A stretch of 64,000 bases of DNA from CAIYYX01 sp035530135. GTDB taxonomy: Bacteria; Pseudomonadota; Gammaproteobacteria; Burkholderiales; Rhodocyclaceae. Positions 9,128 to 17,870 of this stretch are shown in pieces. Location: the NCBI GenBank assembly GCA_035530135.1, contig DATKVJ010000006.1, positions 6,817 through 70,816 of the forward strand, read 5' to 3'. The stretch's first letter is position 1; each line of letters starts with the position of its first letter. The position numbers were made by a program, and so were the translations under genes. Under the pieces are notes generated by a model. The model was given only the letters and a program-made list of their open reading frames with translations, was not told the origin of the DNA and searched no databases.

Positions 9128-9155
9128 ATCTTATGTCTTATGTAAGACATAAGAT
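9128..9155. promoter_or_regulatory. Perfect palindrome, probable GntR operator
   Basis: Two perfect 13-nt arms (ATCTTATGTCTTA and its complement) flank a 2-nt TG centre. The element is much more AT-rich than its surroundings and lies between the divergent gntR and mdh genes. It ends 5 nt before a TTGACA -35 box. GntR/HutC dimers bind symmetric sites of this kind, so it is the best candidate for the regulator's operator. Confidence 0.8.
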
Positions 9156-9160
9156 AGCTA

Positions 9161-9190
9161 TTGACAGGGTGCGGAGCCCGGATTTAACAT
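9161..9190 (+). promoter_or_regulatory. Sigma-70-like promoter for mdh operon
   Basis: A perfect TTGACA -35 box (9161-9166) is followed after 18 nt by TAACAT (9185-9190), a 4/6 match to the -10 consensus. It drives rightward into mdh, whose ATG is 110 bp downstream, and abuts the palindrome at 9128-9155. Confidence 0.55.
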
Positions 9191-9299
9191 CGAGCGGATT
9201 TTCATTCGCCGACGCCCGGTCCGCTGCACCGCACCATGAGCCGCCCGCGCGGCCGAATGCCAGCGTGAAAGCCTCTTTTTTCTGACTTAGGAGCCCATC

Positions 9300-10283
<984 letters not shown>

Positions 10284-10298
10284 GCGGATGCGCACGGG

Positions 10299-11309
10299 AT
10301 GGGGCAAGACATGGCAACGCATGAGCGCCTCCATCCCGATGCCGTCCTCTATCGCGGCGAAAAGCACTTCCCGGTACTCGCTGCCTGCGAGCATTACGCC
10401 GGCAGCGAGAAGCTGATCCGCAAGGCGCTCCTGCTGCAACGGGAACTGGGCCCGATCTTCGATCTGTCCTGCGACTGCGAAGACGGCGCTGCCCCGGGCG
10501 GCGAGCGCGAACACGCGGCCATGGTCGCGGCGCTGATCGCCTCCGCCGAAAACGAGCACGACCGCGTCGGCACCCGCATCCACGACATCAGCCACCCGCA
10601 CTGGCAGGACGACATCGAGATCATCGTCGGGGGCGCCGGGAGGCGTCTGGCCTATGTCGTGCTGCCCAAGGTCGGCGGCGTGGATGATGCGCTGGTGCAG
10701 ATTTCGGCCGTGAAGGATGCCTGCCGGCGTCACGGCGTCACGCGCACGATGCCGGTGCATGTGCTGATCGAGACGCCCGGCGCCCTGCACGAAGCCTGGC
10801 GGATCGCCGCCTTGCCCGGCGTCGAGTCGCTCGACTTCGGCCTGATGGATTTCGTCTCCGCCCATCACGGCGCGATTCCCGCCAGCGCCATGAGTAGTCC
10901 CGGCCAGTTCGAGCATCCGCTGATCAAACGCGCCAAATGCGAGATTGCTGCGGCGGCACTGGGCAACGGCGTGGTGCCGGCGCACAACGTCAGCGTCGAG
11001 ATACGCGACACCACGGTGGTCTTCGAGGATGCCCGGCGCGCCCGCCGGGAGTTCGGCTTCCTGCGCATGTGGAGCATCCACCCGAGCCAGATCGAGCCCA
11101 TCGTTGCCGCGATGCGGCCAGACTTCACCGAGGTGGCGGCTGCGCTTGAGATCCTGCTCTCCGCCCAGGATGCCGACTGGGGTCCGATCCAGCAGGCGGG
11201 CAAGCTGCACGACCGCGCCTCTTATCGCTACTACTGGGAGCTGCTCGCCAGAGCCCGCGCCACCGGCATGGAACTGCCCGCCGCCGCATTGCAAAGATTT
11301 TTTCAGTGA
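10299..11309 (+). CDS. HpcH/HpaI (CitE-like) CoA-ester lyase (336 aa)
   Basis: A member of the HpcH/HpaI aldolase/CitE superfamily, seen from LSCDCEDGAAPGGE (the metal and acyl-CoA site acids), HVLIETPGALHEAWRIA and DFGLMDFVSAHHGAIP. The fold cleaves or forms beta-hydroxyacyl-CoA or 2-oxo acid C-C bonds, such as citramalyl-CoA or malyl-CoA. It starts 15 bp after mdh and overlaps the acnB region, so it is translated with TCA genes, but its substrate cannot be read from sequence. ATG 10299 is used. ATG 10311 (MATHERLHPDAVLYRG) is equally possible. Citrate lyase partners CitD/CitF are absent, so it is not part of a classical citrate lyase. Confidence 0.85.
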   Translation: MGQDMATHERLHPDAVLYRGEKHFPVLAACEHYAGSEKLIRKALLLQRELGPIFDLSCDCEDGAAPGGEREHAAMVAALIASAENEHDRVGTRIHDISHPHWQDDIEIIVGGAGRRLAYVVLPKVGGVDDALVQISAVKDACRRHGVTRTMPVHVLIETPGALHEAWRIAALPGVESLDFGLMDFVSAHHGAIPASAMSSPGQFEHPLIKRAKCEIAAAALGNGVVPAHNVSVEIRDTTVVFEDARRARREFGFLRMWSIHPSQIEPIVAAMRPDFTEVAAALEILLSAQDADWGPIQQAGKLHDRASYRYYWELLARARATGMELPAAALQRFFQ

Positions 11310-11335
11310 TCGAATTTCAAGAAAAGGATGTCGCC

Positions 11336-13903
11336 ATGCTAGAAGCCTATCGCCAACACGCCGCCGAGCGCGCCTCCCTCGGCATCCCGCCGCTGCCGCT
11401 GTCGGCCGAACAGACCGCCGAGTTGATCGAGCTTCTGAAGCACCCGCCCAAGGCGGAAGAAGCATTCCTGCTCGAACTCTTCACCCACCGCGTCCCTGCC
11501 GGCGTGGACGCCGCCGCCAAGGTCAAGGCTTCCTACCTCGCCGCGGTGGCCATGGGCCGCGAGATCTGCCCGCTGGTCTCGCGCGAGCGCGCCACCGAAC
11601 TCCTGGGCACGATGCTCGGCGGCTACAACGTAGGGCCGCTGATCGACCTGCTCGACGATGCCGTCGTCGGCACTATCGCCGCCGCGGGACTGGCCAAGAC
11701 GCTGTTGATCTTCGACGCCTTCCACGACGTCAAGGAGAAGGCCGACAAGGGAAATGCCAACGCCAAGAAGGTGCTGCAGTCCTGGGCAGACGCCGAGTGG
11801 TTCAGCGCTCGCCCGGAAGTGCCGAAGTCTATCGCCGTCACCGTCTTCAAGGTGCCCGGCGAGACCAACACCGACGATCTCTCGCCGGCGCCCGACGCCT
11901 GGAGCCGCCCCGATATCCCGCTGCACGCGCTGGCGATGCTGAAGAACCCGCGGCCGGGACTGGCCGACAAGCCGCTGCAGCTGATCGTCGAACTGAAGCA
12001 GAAGGGCCACCCGATCGCCTACGTCGGCGACGTGGTCGGCACCGGCTCCTCGAGAAAATCCGCGACCAATTCGGTGCTCTGGTATACCGGTGCGGACATC
12101 CCCTTCGTCCCCAACAAGCGCTACGGCGGTTTCTGCCTAGGCGCCAAGATCGCCCCGATCTTCTTCAACACCATGGAGGACGCCGGCGCGCTGCCGATCG
12201 AGCTCGACGTCTCGAAGATGGAGATGGGCGACGTCGTCGAGCTGCGCCCTTATGAAGGCAAAGCCTTCAAGAACGGCGAGCTGATCGCCGAGTTCAAGCT
12301 GAAGTCCGAGGTGCTGTTCGACGAGGTGCGCGCCGGCGGCCGCATCCCGCTGATCATCGGCAGGAGCTTGACCGCCAAGGCGCGCGAGGCGCTGGGCCTG
12401 CCGGCATCGACGGTCTTCCGCCTGCCGCAGAGCCCGAAGGACTCCGGCCGCGGCTACACCCTGGCGCAGAAGATGGTCGGCCGCGCCTGCGGCCTGCCGG
12501 AAGGGCGCGGCGTTCGCCCGGGCACCTACTGCGAGCCGCGGATGACCTCGGTCGGCTCTCAGGACACCACCGGCCCGATGACCCGAGACGAGCTGAAGGA
12601 CCTCGCCTGCCTGGGCTTCTCCGCCGACTTGGTGATGCAGTCCTTCTGCCACACCGCCGCTTATCCGAAGCCGGTCGACGTCAAGATGCACCACGAGCTG
12701 CCCGCCTTCATGTCCAACCGCGGCGGCATCAGCCTGCGCCCGGGCGACGGCATCATCCATTCCTGGCTGAACCGCATGCTGCTGCCCGACACCGTCGGCA
12801 CCGGCGGCGACTCCCACACCCGCTTCCCGATCGGCATCTCCTTCCCCGCCGGCTCGGGCCTGGTCGCCTTCGCCGCCGCCACCGGCGTCATGCCGCTCGA
12901 CATGCCAGAATCCATCCTGGTCCGCTTCAAGGGCGAGCTGCAGCCGGGCATCACGCTGCGCGATCTGGTCAATGCCATCCCCCTCTACGCGATCAAACAG
13001 GGTCTCTTGACCGTGGAGAAGAAGGGCAAGAAGAACGCCTTCTCAGGCAGGATCCTGGAGATCGAGGGTCTGCCCAAACTCAAGGTCGAGCAGGCCTTCG
13101 AATTGTCCGACGCCTCGGCCGAGCGTTCCGCCGCCGGCTGCACGGTGCGCCTGGACAAGGAACCGATCACCGAGTATCTGAACTCGAACATCACGCTGTT
13201 GAAGTGGCTGATTGCCACCGGCTACGAGGACAAACGCACGCTCGCCCGGCGCATCAAGGCGATGGAGGCCTGGATCGCCGATCCCAAGCTGCTCACGCCC
13301 GATTCCGACGCCGAATACGCCGGCGTGATCGAGATCGACCTGGCCGACATAAAAGAGCCGATCGTCGCCTGCCCGAACGATCCGGACGACGTCAAGTTTC
13401 TCTCCGAGGTCGCCGGCGACAAGATCGACGAGGTCTTCATCGGCAGCTGCATGACCAACATCGGCCACTTCCGCGCAGCCTCCAAGTTGCTCGACGGCAA
13501 GACCGACCTGCCGGTGCGCTTGTGGATCGCGCCGCCGACCAAGATGGACCAGCAGTTGCTCTCCGAGGAAGGTCACTACGGCGTCCTCGGCCGGACCGGC
13601 GCGCGCATGGAGATGCCCGGCTGCTCGCTGTGCATGGGCAACCAGGCGTCGATCCGCAAGGGCTCGACCGCGATGTCCACCTCGACGCGCAACTTCCCCA
13701 ACCGTCTGGGCCTGGACACCCGAGTCTATCTCGGTTCGGCGGAGCTGGCCTCGGTCTGCGCGCTCCTGGGCAAGATGCCGACGCTGGCCGAATACATGGC
13801 CAACATCGGCGCCCTGGCCCAGAGCGCTGGCGACATCTATCGCTACATGAATTTCGACCAGATCCCGGCGTTCGTCGAGACGGCGAAGCAGGCGGCCGTA
13901 TAG
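11336..13903 (+). CDS. acnB: Aconitate hydratase B (855 aa)
   Basis: Interconverts citrate and isocitrate. AcnB architecture is clear: an N-terminal HEAT-like domain (MLEAYRQHAAERASLGIPPLPLS), the swivel domain with GDVVGTGSSRKSATNS, then the catalytic domains with GTGGDSHTRFP, GSCMTNIGHFRAA and MEMPGCSLCMGNQA, which carry the three [4Fe-4S] cysteines. Length is within the usual 850-870 range. The start is taken at 11336 because AAGGA lies 8-9 nt upstream and the protein then aligns with AcnB N-termini. The open frame from 11306 would overlap the lyase gene stop. It is the last gene of the operon and is followed by a hairpin. Confidence 0.97.
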   Translation: MLEAYRQHAAERASLGIPPLPLSAEQTAELIELLKHPPKAEEAFLLELFTHRVPAGVDAAAKVKASYLAAVAMGREICPLVSRERATELLGTMLGGYNVGPLIDLLDDAVVGTIAAAGLAKTLLIFDAFHDVKEKADKGNANAKKVLQSWADAEWFSARPEVPKSIAVTVFKVPGETNTDDLSPAPDAWSRPDIPLHALAMLKNPRPGLADKPLQLIVELKQKGHPIAYVGDVVGTGSSRKSATNSVLWYTGADIPFVPNKRYGGFCLGAKIAPIFFNTMEDAGALPIELDVSKMEMGDVVELRPYEGKAFKNGELIAEFKLKSEVLFDEVRAGGRIPLIIGRSLTAKAREALGLPASTVFRLPQSPKDSGRGYTLAQKMVGRACGLPEGRGVRPGTYCEPRMTSVGSQDTTGPMTRDELKDLACLGFSADLVMQSFCHTAAYPKPVDVKMHHELPAFMSNRGGISLRPGDGIIHSWLNRMLLPDTVGTGGDSHTRFPIGISFPAGSGLVAFAAATGVMPLDMPESILVRFKGELQPGITLRDLVNAIPLYAIKQGLLTVEKKGKKNAFSGRILEIEGLPKLKVEQAFELSDASAERSAAGCTVRLDKEPITEYLNSNITLLKWLIATGYEDKRTLARRIKAMEAWIADPKLLTPDSDAEYAGVIEIDLADIKEPIVACPNDPDDVKFLSEVAGDKIDEVFIGSCMTNIGHFRAASKLLDGKTDLPVRLWIAPPTKMDQQLLSEEGHYGVLGRTGARMEMPGCSLCMGNQASIRKGSTAMSTSTRNFPNRLGLDTRVYLGSAELASVCALLGKMPTLAEYMANIGALAQSAGDIYRYMNFDQIPAFVETAKQAAV

Positions 13904-13920
13904 CGTTCCAGGCTGAAGTT

Positions 13921-13942
13921 CCCGCGCCGCCGCCGGCGCGGG
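13921..13942. terminator. GC-rich hairpin between convergent acnB and chemoreceptor genes
   Basis: A perfect 8-bp stem CCCGCGCC/GGCGCGGG with a 6-nt loop lies in the 41-bp gap between the acnB stop and the stop of the convergent gene. It is probably a shared bidirectional terminator. No strong T-tract is seen. Confidence 0.6.
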
Positions 13943-13944
13943 CT

Positions 13945-15639
13945 TCACTTGCTGCTGCGATAGCCGACGCGGAAGCCGCCCCAGTGCTTGCCCCTGACGC
14001 GTATCGGCACTGACAGGTCGTGCATGATCTCGCCGGTGTCGCGCTGGTAAGTCTGCAACAGAAATCTCCGCTGGTTGCGGGCGCACTTGATGCCGGTGCG
14101 GTCCTGGAACATGCGTTTCGTCCGGTTGTTCGCGAGATCGGTCTCGTAGTCGTTGGTGAGGTCCTGCGAGAATTTCCTATTGTGCGTGGGAAAGTAACCG
14201 TTGGCATCGACGGCGCCGGCATACACGACACCCGGGATGTCGAGCAGCGGCTCCTGCACCCCGGGAAAACTCCGGTCGGAAAAGGCGTCGTAGCGGGTAT
14301 GGAACTTCGGCGGATTGGTGTTGGGAATCTGCTGGTAGCTCTGGTCGAAGACGTCCGCTTCGGCCAGTTTCCCGGATGAGAGCGCGCTCTCGAACAGGGC
14401 TTGAATCTTGTCGGCGGCGGCGCGCGCGGCCTCGAAGATGCGCATGTGCACGGAGTCCACGTTGACCTCCATTAGATGCTCGTGCATTTGCTCGCCGATG
14501 ATCAATAGATCCTGGATCTGGTCCGACACGCCGGTCATGACCTTCTGGACATTGGCCGCCTGGCCGTCCAGGTCGGCGATGTAGGCGGAGACGTCCTGGA
14601 TCTGCGCGGTGTTGGTGACCGTCTGCGCGGAAACCTCGCGGATGATCTCGGTCGCTTTGCCCATGAGATCGATGATCGAATGGTAGTTCTCGCCGACCTG
14701 CAGCATGTCGTCTGCGCTCTGGCGGATGTCCTCGCTCACCTCGATCATGCCGTGCGCCGCTTCCGATGTGTCGGTGCCGATGGAGGTTGCGGTGGTGGTG
14801 ATGTCGGCGGTGGCGCTGGCGGTGCGGTCGGCGAGCTTGCGCACTTCGTCGGCGACCACGGCGAATCCCCTGCCCATCTCGCCGGCCCGGGCGGCCTCGA
14901 TGGCGGCATTGAGTGCCAGCAAATTGGTCTGTGCTGCTATTTCCTGGACCATCACGGCGATCCGCTTGATGTCGTCGGCCTTTTGCTTGAGGCTCGAGGC
15001 AACGCCCGCCACCGCCTGCGAGCGATCGCGCGCGGCATTGAGACTAGTCACCGCCCGGTCGATCGCGGTCCGGTTCGTCTCGCTGTGGCTGCCCACCTCC
15101 TCGATATGGGTGGCGGCCAGAGACGCGCTCTCCCGCATCGCGACGGAGGTCTGCGCAATCTGGCTGGCCGCGCCCGTTGCGGTGGAGGAGTGCTGCAGCA
15201 TGTCGCCGATCGAACGCCCGGCGTTCGCCATCAGGCTGTCGATCTTGGCCAGCGCGAACGAATTCTGATTGATGGCCGACGCGGTGGTCTTGGTCACCGC
15301 CAGAATCTCATCGACGATCGCATTGGCCTTGTCGAAGATCCACGCCGTCAGCCCCCTGGCGTTCGCGGTTTCACCGCGCCGGACGAGCTTCTTGAATTCC
15401 AGCTCCCCCTCGATGCGCTTCAATGTCCGGGCGTGGCGCAGATTCATCACGGCGATGCCGACGAACAGCGATAAGGCGCCCATGAGGCCGGCGGCCAGCC
15501 ACTGCGGCAGGAAGCGGTCGAGCGCGAAATTGGCGGCGAGGGCGGCGCCGACACCCGCCGCATAGGGTGCAATGGCGGCACCCAGCGAGTGAGTCGGCGT
15601 GCTGGCCTGCGCTGGCACGATGCCCGATCTGGCAGTCAT
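13945..15639 (-). CDS. Methyl-accepting chemotaxis protein with C-terminal sensor-like module (564 aa)
   Basis: Two predicted N-terminal membrane helices (about residues 22-40 and 47-65) are separated by only a few residues, so there is no large periplasmic sensor. The cytoplasmic signalling domain has the conserved hairpin tip EIAAQTNLLALNAAIEAARAGE, GRGFAVVADEVRKLADR near residues 230-275. After it, residues about 400-564 form an extra module (HTRYDAFSDRSFPGVQEPLLDI, GYFPTHNRKFSQ, HDLSVPIRVRGKHWGGFRVGY) shared by a subset of proteobacterial MCPs, probably a cytoplasmic Cache/PAS-like input. AAGGAGGAAC precedes the ATG. No che genes are nearby, so it is an orphan receptor. Its ligand is unknown. 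Confidence 0.92.
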   Translation of the reverse strand: MTARSGIVPAQASTPTHSLGAAIAPYAAGVGAALAANFALDRFLPQWLAAGLMGALSLFVGIAVMNLRHARTLKRIEGELEFKKLVRRGETANARGLTAWIFDKANAIVDEILAVTKTTASAINQNSFALAKIDSLMANAGRSIGDMLQHSSTATGAASQIAQTSVAMRESASLAATHIEEVGSHSETNRTAIDRAVTSLNAARDRSQAVAGVASSLKQKADDIKRIAVMVQEIAAQTNLLALNAAIEAARAGEMGRGFAVVADEVRKLADRTASATADITTTATSIGTDTSEAAHGMIEVSEDIRQSADDMLQVGENYHSIIDLMGKATEIIREVSAQTVTNTAQIQDVSAYIADLDGQAANVQKVMTGVSDQIQDLLIIGEQMHEHLMEVNVDSVHMRIFEAARAAADKIQALFESALSSGKLAEADVFDQSYQQIPNTNPPKFHTRYDAFSDRSFPGVQEPLLDIPGVVYAGAVDANGYFPTHNRKFSQDLTNDYETDLANNRTKRMFQDRTGIKCARNQRRFLLQTYQRDTGEIMHDLSVPIRVRGKHWGGFRVGYRSSK

Positions 15640-15681
15640 AGTTCCTCCTTTTTCCGAACCGTCATATTCTAAATGAATTAT

Positions 15682-17496
15682 TCACCGAGCAAGATAGCGG
15701 CCGATATCGACATCGTCGATTTGGCTACCGGCCAGATGCTCTCTGGCATAGTCGGCATAGACGCCCGAGGAAAGAAAGAGGTCGAACAGTTCTCCGTCGA
15801 TATGATTGTCCGACTTCATCCGGTGCATGATGCCGATGGCCGAATTCAGAGTATTGGGCTTGCGGTAGGGTCGGTCGGGCGCGGTGAGCGCCTCGAAAAT
15901 ATCGGCGATGGCGATGATGCGGGCAGGAAGGGAGAATTCTTCGGGCTTCAGATCCTTGCCTCTGGGGTAGCCGGTCCCGTCCATGCGCTCGTGGTGCTGA
16001 CCGGCGTAGTCGGTCACGTTGCGCAAGGCGCGCGGAAAGGCGATCTTCTCCAGCGCGGCGATGGTGTGGGCGGCGTGGTCCTCGATGATCTTGCGTTCCT
16101 TCGGATTGAGCGTGCCGCGCTGGACCACCAGGTTGTAGACCTCATCCTCGCTCAGCAGCGGGAACGCTCGCCCGCTCGAATCGCGCCAGCTTTTGGCGGC
16201 GATCTCCCGTATGCGATCGATATGCGCCTGGGAGACGAATTCGCTTCCCTGGTTGCTTTTTTCCAGGAAGGCGAAATCCTCGTCCAACCGTCCCAGGCGT
16301 TCGCGGCAATCACGTTCGGCGGCGTCCTGATCCACGCCTTCGGCCAGCTTGCGATCACGCTCCATGAGCGCGTCCCGGCGCAACAGTTCGAAGCGCAGCG
16401 CGACCAGATCGATGCGATTGACGATGCTGTCGAGTTTGCTCGCTTTGTCGACGATCCACTCGGGGGTCACCACCTTGCCGCAGTCGTGCAGCTTGGCGGC
16501 GATTTCGATGGCGTTGCGCTCATCCTCGTCCAGCGTGAATTGGGCGAAGGAACCGCCTTCGGCACGGTGCGCCGCTTCCGCCAGCAGCATCGCGATCTTG
16601 GGCACGCGCCGGCAGTGTCCCGCCGTGAAGCGCGACTTGGCATCGATCGTGGCGGCGGTGACATCGACGAAGGAGTGGAACAGCTTCTGCTCGGCGGCGT
16701 AGAGCTGGGCGTTGTGCAAGGACGCGGCGGCCATGGAGCACATGGTCTGCGCCCGCTTCATGTCGCCGGCGGTGAAGCCGCCGCGGTGCTGCGAAGCCAG
16801 CACCAGCAGACCGAGGTTCTCGCCGTGGGCGATCAGGGGCCGCCACAACAGCGACCCGATTTCCGGCACCGTCGGCACCGAGCGCAGGTCATTGACGATA
16901 TCGGCGGATGCGTCCGCCGCGATGCCGGCGAAGAATTCGCTGTCAGCGAGCCGGCCGAATGCTTCATCGGCGCCGGCGCCGAAGCATTGCATCAAGGCCA
17001 ACTTGCCTTCTGCATCGCGCAGGAAGACGGCGCCGTAGTCGGCATCCCTCTTGTGGTCGTCGAATTCCTTCAGCAGCGCGGCGGCGACCACGGCCGGCTT
17101 CAGGGAGCCGTTGAGATCCATCGCCGCCCGTTGCAGCAGGGCCATCTCGCGGTAGCTCTCCAGGGCTTCCTGGGCGATGGCACGGCGCGCGTGCTCGGCA
17201 TCGAGCCTGCCCTGCAGGGCGTGGGCGAGAAAATCGCCTGCGCTCTTGCACTGTGCCTCGCCGCCGGCCGGCGGCAGGAGCAAGAGCGCGCCGGCCGCCT
17301 CGCCTTCGAGCGTCAGCGGGAAGCTCAGCGCGCCTGGGCTCGCTTCGTTCAGATCTGCACCCGCCGCGCCGATCTCGGCCAGCTTCCTGCCGCCCAGCCA
17401 AAGCGCCAGGGCGGCGCCGGGCGGCAGCAAGGGCTGGGCCAGTTCGAGTTGGCGCGACAGCCACGCCGTTTTCAGATAGCGCGCCGCCTTGCTCAT
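15682..17496 (-). CDS. GAF-like / HD-GYP domain phosphodiesterase (604 aa)
   Basis: Residues about 110-270 look like a GAF domain. They are followed by an HD-GYP domain with His294 (AGHCRRVPK), the HD pair in LHDCGK (337-341), HAAHTI (His474-His477) and HHERMDGTGYPRG (501-513), then DIFEALTAPDRPYRKP. The metal-binding residues are intact, so cyclic-di-GMP hydrolysis is likely. About 110 residues between HDCGK and the GYP motif form an insertion seen in a subclass of these proteins. Its ATG overlaps the stop of the response regulator gene, so the two are co-translated. It is the output gene of the four-gene signalling operon. Confidence 0.9.
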   Translation of the reverse strand: MSKAARYLKTAWLSRQLELAQPLLPPGAALALWLGGRKLAEIGAAGADLNEASPGALSFPLTLEGEAAGALLLLPPAGGEAQCKSAGDFLAHALQGRLDAEHARRAIAQEALESYREMALLQRAAMDLNGSLKPAVVAAALLKEFDDHKRDADYGAVFLRDAEGKLALMQCFGAGADEAFGRLADSEFFAGIAADASADIVNDLRSVPTVPEIGSLLWRPLIAHGENLGLLVLASQHRGGFTAGDMKRAQTMCSMAAASLHNAQLYAAEQKLFHSFVDVTAATIDAKSRFTAGHCRRVPKIAMLLAEAAHRAEGGSFAQFTLDEDERNAIEIAAKLHDCGKVVTPEWIVDKASKLDSIVNRIDLVALRFELLRRDALMERDRKLAEGVDQDAAERDCRERLGRLDEDFAFLEKSNQGSEFVSQAHIDRIREIAAKSWRDSSGRAFPLLSEDEVYNLVVQRGTLNPKERKIIEDHAAHTIAALEKIAFPRALRNVTDYAGQHHERMDGTGYPRGKDLKPEEFSLPARIIAIADIFEALTAPDRPYRKPNTLNSAIGIMHRMKSDNHIDGELFDLFLSSGVYADYAREHLAGSQIDDVDIGRYLAR

Positions 17497-17870
17497 GAGG
17501 CCGCCAGAACCTTGCGGGCCAGTTCGAGGATCTCGTCCGGATCGAAGGGCTTGGTGACGAAGTGGTGGGCACCGGCTTCGTGACCGCGCGCCCGGTCCGA
17601 TTCCTGACCCTTGGCGGTCAGCATGACGATGGTGGTGCCGGCCAGATCGGGGTTTTTCCTGACGGCGGCGCAGACCTCGTAGCCGTTCATCAGCGGCATC
17701 ATCACGTCGAGGAACACCAGACTCGGACGTTCGCGCTCGATCAGCGCCAGGCCTTCCACGCCATTGACGGCGGTGAGGATTTCCGGAGCGCCGTCGAGGT
17801 CCTCCAGAGTCTGTTCGAGCAGGGCCCGGATATGGACTTCGTCGTCCACGATCGCGATTGTTTTCACCAT
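17493..17870 (-). CDS. Single-domain response regulator (125 aa)
   Basis: A stand-alone receiver domain, CheY-like. The acidic pocket is Asp9/Asp10 (IVDDE), the phospho-acceptor Asp55 is in LVFLDVMMPLMNGYE, and the switch residues Thr85 (MLTAKGQ) and Lys107 (TKPFD) are conserved. It has no output domain, so it must pass its signal by protein contact, most simply to the co-translated HD-GYP protein or the hybrid kinase. The start overlaps the kinase stop by one base, and its stop overlaps the next start, indicating tight co-translation. A longer upstream frame to 18062 overlaps the kinase and is ignored. Confidence 0.93.
   Translation of the reverse strand: MVKTIAIVDDEVHIRALLEQTLEDLDGAPEILTAVNGVEGLALIERERPSLVFLDVMMPLMNGYEVCAAVRKNPDLAGTTIVMLTAKGQESDRARGHEAGAHHFVTKPFDPDEILELARKVLAAS

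Noticed and set aside
15673..17583. Plus-strand open frame of 636 codons opposite the HD-GYP gene
   Set aside because: Antisense shadow. The HD-GYP frame carries all metal-binding motifs.
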